Origin: Peteryoungia algae
GTDB lineage: Bacteria > Pseudomonadota > Alphaproteobacteria > Rhizobiales > Rhizobiaceae
DNA length: 64,000 nucleotides
Reading direction: 5' to 3'
NCBI RefSeq assembly: GCF_030369675.1
Contig: NZ_CP128477.1
Location: 1,178,001 to 1,242,000, forward strand
Below are positions 59,666 through 64,000 of the stretch, piece after piece. Each line of letters starts with the position of its first letter. The first letter of the stretch is position 1. The translations under genes and the position numbers were made by a program. Under the pieces are notes generated by a model that made no database searches, was not told where the DNA came from, and worked only from the letters and a program-made list of their open reading frames with translations.

Positions 59666-59787
59666 GACGGGGGTCCAGTCGGTGAATGAATTCGACGGAA
59701 CAATAGATCCAGTTAAAGGCAAAAGGAAGAACGGCTTAAAGGCGCTGACCGCCGATCGGCGAGGAACGGCGGCCCTGATTGAATGGC

Positions 59788-60306
59788 TCAGATGGCTGAC
59801 AGGCGAAGCGCCTCGAAGCGGGACACCTGGCCTTCCAGAAGATTTCGTTCCTTGTCACGGCGAACGAAGACCTTGAACATGGCTTTGCCCTCGGCATTCA
59901 TGAACCAGACCGAGCAGGAACGTCGGCCATGGAAGCCACGGTCGACGAAAGCGATCGACACACAACGCTCCTTTCGGATATGCCCGCCAATCGGGCTATC
60001 GCCATGAATGTTGAACCAGCCATGGCCCTCACTGCCCTCCGGCAGGCTGCCTTCGACCTCAAGCACGATGTCATCCGTGTGCACGATCATCAGGATCTCG
60101 CCCCACGAGGTGAGATCCTTCCAGATCGGCTCCCAGTGCTCCGACGGCACCAGCATGGCAGCACCTTCGGGCAGGATCGCAAGAACCTCGGCCGGCGTGA
60201 CGTCGGCCTTCGCAGCGATCTGCTCGATCACCCCGTCAGGCTTCTCCGCCAATGCGGCCAACGCGCGCTGGCGCCTGTCGTCAGCGGTCTGGGTCAACGT
60301 CTCCAT
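59788..60306 (-). CDS. hutX: Heme utilization cytosolic carrier protein HutX
   Basis: 172 aa, HutX/ChuX family. N-terminal helical part (VIEQIAAKADVTPAEVLAIL) and a beta-sheet heme-binding part: EHWEPIWKDLTSWGEILMIVHTDDIVLEVEG, GSEGHGWFNIHGDSPIGGHI, RRSCSVWFMNAEGKAMFKVFV. Binds heme arriving through the ABC importer and passes it to an oxygenase. ATG at 60306 with GTGAGGA upstream. Seven bases separate it from the monooxygenase gene, so the two are one operon, divergent from hmuTUV. Confidence 0.92.
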   Translation of the reverse strand: METLTQTADDRRQRALAALAEKPDGVIEQIAAKADVTPAEVLAILPEGAAMLVPSEHWEPIWKDLTSWGEILMIVHTDDIVLEVEGSLPEGSEGHGWFNIHGDSPIGGHIRKERCVSIAFVDRGFHGRRSCSVWFMNAEGKAMFKVFVRRDKERNLLEGQVSRFEALRLSAI

Positions 60307-60313
60307 CGCGTCC

Positions 60314-60658
60314 TCACGCAGCTTCAAGCGCAGAGCGCTTGCCGGAACGGTCTTCGTGAATGATGACGTCAAAGCCTTCAAAATGCGGGCCAGAGAGATA
60401 CTGCACCTTGCTTTCGCCGGCCCGCGCATGGGCGGCGCGGAACTGCTCCGACTTCGTCCAGGCGACGAACTGGTCATGACTCTCCCAGACCGTGTGCGAC
60501 GCATAGAGCGTATGGTCTTCCGCCTTGGGGCCCTTCAGCATGTGAAACTCGATATAGCCGGGCATTTCGGCCAGACGGCCTTCACGCGCCTTCCACTGGT
60601 TTTCGAAGGCTTCTTCGAAGCCCGGGACGACGCGAAAACGGTTCATGGCGATGTACAT
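60314..60658 (-). CDS. Heme-degrading monooxygenase (ABM/IsdG-like, HmuQ type)
   Basis: 114 aa ferredoxin-like fold. Seen: MNRFRVVPGFEEAFENQWKA (conserved Asn), EMPGYIEFHMLKG, YASHTVWESHDQFVAWTKSEQF (heme-ligand His region) and FRAAHARAG. In rhizobia, Bradyrhizobium HmuQ/HmuD of this fold open heme to biliverdin-type products; this gene's place next to hutX and hmuTUV supports that role. Alternative start at 60646. Known regulation of such genes is by iron (Irr/RirA). Confidence 0.88.
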   Translation of the reverse strand: MYIAMNRFRVVPGFEEAFENQWKAREGRLAEMPGYIEFHMLKGPKAEDHTLYASHTVWESHDQFVAWTKSEQFRAAHARAGESKVQYLSGPHFEGFDVIIHEDRSGKRSALEAA

Positions 60659-60781
60659 GGGTAGGTATCCCTCTCTGCAAGTTGCTTGATCAGTCGAGGT
60701 CGTAAACGTCTGCGGGACACAGCTTGCTGCGAAATCCGCCGCCGTGGAACGACCACGCTCTGTTGCCTTCCTATTTAAACA

Positions 60782-60796
60782 TGTGTATCGCAGTCA
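60782..60796. promoter_or_regulatory. Possible iron-responsive site between the heme genes
   Basis: TGT-N9-TCA at 60782-60796 differs by one base from the rhizobial RirA (IRO) core TGA-N9-TCA, within an AT-rich island (60770-60806) of the divergent heme promoter region. No perfect ICE box for Irr is seen. Confidence 0.3.
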
Positions 60797-60859
60797 AGTT
60801 AAATGTCGGACCTGGATCCGGCATGACAATCTCGTCATCGGCGATCGGAAGGAAGGCAA

Positions 60860-60895
60860 ATGGCCGGCCTGCTGTCGCCCGGATCAAAGGTTTGA
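60860..60895 (+). CDS. Possible 11-codon leader peptide before hmuT
   Basis: ATG at 60860 preceded by GGAAGG, reading MAGLLSPGSKV and stopping TGA at 60893-60895, two bases before the hmuT GTG. Might couple translation to hmuT. It is not the HmuP regulator, which is much longer. Weakly supported. Confidence 0.3.
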   Translation: MAGLLSPGSKV

Positions 60896-60897
60896 AC

Positions 60898-61785
60898 GTG
60901 TCCTTCTTGTTCCCTAGCTCCTCGCGCCGCCAGGTGCTTTCCGCCACCGCCGCACTCGCTCTCAGCCTGTCTGTGCTTCTGCCCTCGTCGCTTGTCGCCA
61001 AGGATGCAAAACGCATTGTCGCGATCGGTGGCACAGTCACGGAAATCATCTATGCGCTGGGTGAAGGCGACCGCGTGGTGGCCGTCGACACGACGAGCCT
61101 CTATCCGCCGGAAGCCACGGGAAAGCCGAATATCGGCTATGTGCGGCAGATCTCCGCCGAAGGCGTGCTTTCGCAGAAGCCGGATCTGATTATTGCTGAA
61201 TCGGGCGCCGGCCCGGTCGATTCGATCAATATCCTGAAGGCGAGCGGGCTTTCCTTCGTCACAATTCCTTCGCCACCCGACACGTCTGCGATCCCCGCCA
61301 AGATACGTGCGGTGGGGACAGCAATCGGACGGATCGACAGGGCCGAGGAACTGGCAAAGTCGGTTGAGGCGAGCCTCAAGGCGATCGAAGACAAGTTGCA
61401 GGCGGCTACGGGCCCGAAGAAGAAGGTGCTGTTCGCGCTGTCCCTCGCCAATGGCCGCGTCATGGCGGCCGGCAACCAGAGTTCGGCGGATGCCATGATC
61501 CGCCTCGCCGGCGGCGAGAATGCGGTCTCGTCGATTTCGGGCTACAAGCCCCTGACAGATGAGGCAGTGATCGCCGCGGCCCCTGATGTCGTGCTCGTCA
61601 TGAGCGGCGGCGGTCAGCACCTGACGGCCGACATGGCCTTTGCCCTGCCCGCTCTGGCCGCGACACCCGCCGGCCGCAGCAAGGCCTTCCTGACCATGGA
61701 CGGCCTTTACCTGCTCGGCCTCGGCCCGCGTGCCGCGGACGCCGCTTCCGACCTCAACGCCCTGCTTTATCCGGAGGCCAGGTGA
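60898..61785 (+). CDS. hmuT: Hemin ABC transporter, periplasmic binding protein
   Basis: 295 aa from the GTG at 60898 (AAAGG seven bases upstream); this start gives a normal signal peptide (RRQVLSATAALALSLSVLLP, cleavage near LVA-KD). Fold type III binding protein: RIVAIGGTVTEIIYALGEGDRVVAVDTTSLYP, NIGYVRQISAEGVLSQKPDLIIA and PDVVLVMSGGG. In HmuT proteins Tyr and His residues bind heme; YVRQ fits. The stop overlaps the hmuU region, so hmuTUV is one operon. Longer in-frame starts at 60823 and 60724 are possible but would bury the signal peptide. Confidence 0.92.
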   Translation: MSFLFPSSSRRQVLSATAALALSLSVLLPSSLVAKDAKRIVAIGGTVTEIIYALGEGDRVVAVDTTSLYPPEATGKPNIGYVRQISAEGVLSQKPDLIIAESGAGPVDSINILKASGLSFVTIPSPPDTSAIPAKIRAVGTAIGRIDRAEELAKSVEASLKAIEDKLQAATGPKKKVLFALSLANGRVMAAGNQSSADAMIRLAGGENAVSSISGYKPLTDEAVIAAAPDVVLVMSGGGQHLTADMAFALPALAATPAGRSKAFLTMDGLYLLGLGPRAADAASDLNALLYPEAR

Positions 61786-61787
61786 CC

Positions 61788-62876
61788 ATGAACACGCTGG
61801 CCCTGATGTCGTCATTTGGCAGGCGCGATGGAGACCGCTCCGGTCTCGGCATCCTGGTCATCGGCCTGCTGACCGTTCTTCTTTCCGCGGCCATCGTTGT
61901 CTCCATCGTCATCGGCCCGACCGGCGTCGGACTGCCGCATCTCATCGACTATCTGAAGGGGAATACCGCAGCGCTCGACCCGCAGAACCTGATCATCCTG
62001 GAGGCTGTCCGCCTGCCGAGAACCGGCATGGGCCTGCTGATCGGGGCCGCTCTCGGCGTCTCTGGCGCAATGATGCAGGGCCTGTTTCGCAACCCCCTCG
62101 CCGATCCCGGCATTGTCGGAGTAACCTCCGGCGCGGCCCTCGCAGCCGTTATCGCGATCGTCCTCGGGCCGACCTTGCTCTTTCCGCTGCAAGCCTTTTT
62201 CGGTGAACAATTTCTGCCCCTGATGGCCTTCCTCGGCGGCCTCGGCAACACCTTGCTTCTCTATGTGATCGCCACCCGCAACGGCCAGACCTCGACGACG
62301 GCCCTCATTCTCTCGGGGATCGCGATCGCCGCCATGACCGGAGCCGCCACGGGTCTCCTGATCTTCATCGCCGACGACCGGGCACTCCGCGACATCACCT
62401 TCTGGTCGCTGGGCTCGCTGAGTGGTGCAACGACCGCCAAGATTGGTGCGATCCTGCCATTCGTCCTGTTCGTCCTCGCCATCATCCCCTTCGTGGCACG
62501 CGGTCTCGACGCGCTCATTCTCGGCGATGCAGCGGCCTTTCACATGGGCGTACCCGTCCAGCGGCTGAAGCGCATGACGATCCTGGCAGTGGCAGCTGCC
62601 TGTGGCGCGACAGTCGCGGCAGCAGGCTCGATCGGCTTCATCGGCATCGTCGTACCGCATCTGCTGCGGCTCGCAATCGGCCCGGCTCACCGTTTTCTGC
62701 TACCGGCCTCAGCCCTCGGCGGAGCGGTGCTGCTGCTCCTCGCCGACACGGTGGCCCGAACGATTGCTGCACCTGCCGAACTGCCGATCGGCATCATCAC
62801 CGCGATCCTTGGAGCGCCCGTCTTCCTCATGCTCCTGCTTGGCAAACAGGGGCGTCAGGCGATGGAGAGCCTGTGA
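61788..62876 (+). CDS. hmuU: Hemin ABC transporter permease
   Basis: 362 aa FecCD-family permease, about ten TM segments. Conserved RLPRTGMGLLIGAALGVSGAMMQGLFRNPLADPGIVGVTSGA, and GSIGFIGIVVPHLLRLAIGPAHRFLLPASALGGA near the C-terminus. Moves heme through the inner membrane. ATG at 61788 follows GGAGG; an overlapping GTG at 61782 is possible. Last four bases overlap hmuV. Confidence 0.94.
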   Translation: MNTLALMSSFGRRDGDRSGLGILVIGLLTVLLSAAIVVSIVIGPTGVGLPHLIDYLKGNTAALDPQNLIILEAVRLPRTGMGLLIGAALGVSGAMMQGLFRNPLADPGIVGVTSGAALAAVIAIVLGPTLLFPLQAFFGEQFLPLMAFLGGLGNTLLLYVIATRNGQTSTTALILSGIAIAAMTGAATGLLIFIADDRALRDITFWSLGSLSGATTAKIGAILPFVLFVLAIIPFVARGLDALILGDAAAFHMGVPVQRLKRMTILAVAAACGATVAAAGSIGFIGIVVPHLLRLAIGPAHRFLLPASALGGAVLLLLADTVARTIAAPAELPIGIITAILGAPVFLMLLLGKQGRQAMESL

Positions 62877-63667
62877 TGATCCGCGCGCACGACGTCACCA
62901 TCCGCCGCGGCGGCCGAAACCTTGTCGACAAGGTCAGCCTGAATCTGGAGGCTGGAAAGTTCACCGTCGTCATCGGACCGAACGGTGCTGGCAAGTCGAC
63001 ACTCCTCAAGGCTCTTTCAGGGGAGTTGCGCCCGGATGGCGGTGAGGTCTTTTACACCGATCGAAGGGTTTCAACCCTGAGCCCTCTGGACCTCGCCCAT
63101 GAGCGAGCCGTCCTGCCGCAGTCCACCGCCCTCTCCTTCCCCTTCACGGCGCTGGAGGTCGTTCGCATGGGTGCCGTCGCCCATGGCAGCCGCGATCCGA
63201 ACCAGTCGGCACGCCAGGCGCTGGTGCGCGTCGGCCTGGCCGGCTTCGAAGGGCGCAGCTACAACGCCTTGTCCGGCGGCGAACAGCAGCGCGTGCAGCT
63301 CGCCCGCGTGCTCGCCCAGATGCCGGATCCGCTCATGGACAAGCGACCGCGCGCAATCTTCCTCGACGAGCCGACGGCGAGCCTCGACATTGGTCACCAG
63401 ATCTCGGTGCTGGAACTCGCGCGTGGCTTTGCCAAGCGCGGCGGGGTCGTGCTCGCGATCCTGCACGATCTCAATCTGGCTGCCGAATTCGCCGACCATC
63501 TGGCGATCCTTCACCACGGCCGGCTGGTGCGCGAGGGAAGCCCCAAGGCCACGATCGACGACGATACCATTGCCCATGTCTACGGCATTACGGGTACCGT
63601 TGGACGCCTGCCGGACGCCGCCATACCCTATGTCCTGCCCCAGGCGCGGCTCGGCACCACACGCTGA
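62873..63667 (+). CDS. hmuV: Hemin ABC transporter ATP-binding protein
   Basis: 264 aa. Walker A VIGPNGAGKSTLLKAL, Q-loop LPQSTALSFPF, signature LSGGEQQRVQLARVLAQ, Walker B AIFLDEPTASLD, H-loop ILHDLNLAAEF. Matches HmuV/HemV ATPases that energise heme uptake. Overlaps hmuU by four bases (ATGA). Last complete gene in the window. Confidence 0.95.
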   Translation: MMIRAHDVTIRRGGRNLVDKVSLNLEAGKFTVVIGPNGAGKSTLLKALSGELRPDGGEVFYTDRRVSTLSPLDLAHERAVLPQSTALSFPFTALEVVRMGAVAHGSRDPNQSARQALVRVGLAGFEGRSYNALSGGEQQRVQLARVLAQMPDPLMDKRPRAIFLDEPTASLDIGHQISVLELARGFAKRGGVVLAILHDLNLAAEFADHLAILHHGRLVREGSPKATIDDDTIAHVYGITGTVGRLPDAAIPYVLPQARLGTTR

Positions 63668-64000
63668 GCCGGCTATCGGAGTTGTCCACAGTTATCCACA
63701 GGGTACCGCAGCCCTATTCGCACGCATTTCCGATACGAAGCAGGAACACGAGCGACCGGTGATGGGAACATTTGCCGAACACGGACGCCTGACCGGCCAC
63801 GGGCACGATCGTATTGACGATCCGCAATTTTCTTGCCCGGCTAACTCAACAGAACGGCTGCAACGGGTGTCGAATTTGCGACGAAATTCGCCCGCCGCCT
63901 AGGCGCAGCGATGGGCAGACATGCAGTCGACATTTCTGTGCCGCGGCGCGGCACTTCTTGTCATCCTGTTGAAATTCTGGAGAATTTGGTGGGTGATGTA
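63668..64000. other. 333-bp non-coding tail of the window
   Basis: No gene I can support. Tandem DnaA-box-like words lie at 63682-63700. A GATCGT-ATTG-ACGATC hairpin near 63807-63822, followed by CGCAATTTTCTTG, is a weak terminator candidate for hmuTUV. GTGCCGC-GGC-GCGGCAC at 63938-63954 is a further 7-bp hairpin followed by TTCTTGTC. A gene could begin beyond the edge. Confidence 0.5.
63682..63700 (+). promoter_or_regulatory. Tandem DnaA-box-like sequences
   Basis: TTGTCCACA (63682-63690) and TTATCCACA (63692-63700) in direct orientation, ten bases apart; the second is the perfect E. coli R1 box. Two boxes alone do not make an origin, but they may bind DnaA. Confidence 0.55.

Noticed and set aside
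63682..63700. Chromosomal origin
   Set aside because: Only two boxes, no AT-rich unwinding region and no hemE, dnaA or parAB neighbourhood as expected for rhizobial origins.

Overview
The window reads as a chromosomal segment of an alphaproteobacterium of the order Rhizobiales, most likely family Rhizobiaceae (Rhizobium/Agrobacterium/Ciceribacter-like). The basis is GC-rich sequence with dense coding on both strands, a class II DAHP synthase, a Usg-family protein, a PleC/DivJ-type histidine kinase, rhizobial DUF2865, DUF2059 and DUF971 proteins, a CinI-like LuxI and an hmuTUV heme operon. I see no tRNA, rRNA, insertion sequence, phage gene or CRISPR array.

Layout. 1-3178: 3' part of malic enzyme maeB, then a LuxR/LuxI quorum-sensing pair. 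3313-7969: a DUF2865 secreted protein, bluB behind a cobalamin riboswitch, a TolB-like propeller and nadE. 8127-14532: an LTA-synthase-like membrane sulfatase, an unknown HTH protein, a GFA protein, class II DAHP synthase, an alpha/beta hydrolase and a tiny membrane protein. 14599-20130: gor, a DUF2059 protein, rpiA, gph and a YcbB-like L,D-transpeptidase. 20579-24673: two unrelated fumarases (fumC and class I) flanking a degenerate GGDEF protein. 24890-32206: a diguanylate cyclase, a PPOX flavoprotein, a divergent hydrolase/MarR pair, a DUF971 protein, moaA and a large chemoreceptor. 32438-35727: DMT exporter, MFS exporter, mobA and mobB. 35801-41472: an OmpA-family protein with nine 48-bp repeats, a polar amino-acid ABC transporter with no ATPase gene, and usg. 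41487-46287: DUF2270, TPR-methyltransferase, an unknown membrane protein, a beta-hydroxyacid dehydrogenase and an Lrp regulator. 46354-52582: UDG-family protein, thermonuclease, PdhS-like kinase, dgkA/cobT divergent from cobS, DUF1289 and a membrane aspartic protease. 52590-59665: an ABC-2 exporter, two tandem dual-receiver regulators (one with GGDEF), a small secreted protein and an MscS-family channel. 59788-63667: heme uptake and use (hutX, heme monooxygenase, divergent hmuTUV).

Genes working together. BluB, CobT and CobS make and attach the lower ligand of cobalamin, with bluB under a B12 riboswitch. MoaA, MobA and MobB act in molybdenum cofactor synthesis. MaeB and the two fumarases are C4 central metabolism. 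The heme cluster couples an ABC importer to a cytosolic heme carrier and a heme monooxygenase, but no outer-membrane receptor is present. Several signalling proteins (LuxIR, two GGDEF proteins and one degenerate GGDEF protein, a PdhS-like kinase, a receiver-only regulator with Asn at its phosphoacceptor position) make this a signalling-rich but otherwise ordinary core region. I found no clear new defence or mobile system. The best leads are the receiver-only regulator with its 30-bp 5' dyad, the HhH-containing membrane protein at 43263-44828, and the LuxR/LuxI pair with its intergenic dyad.
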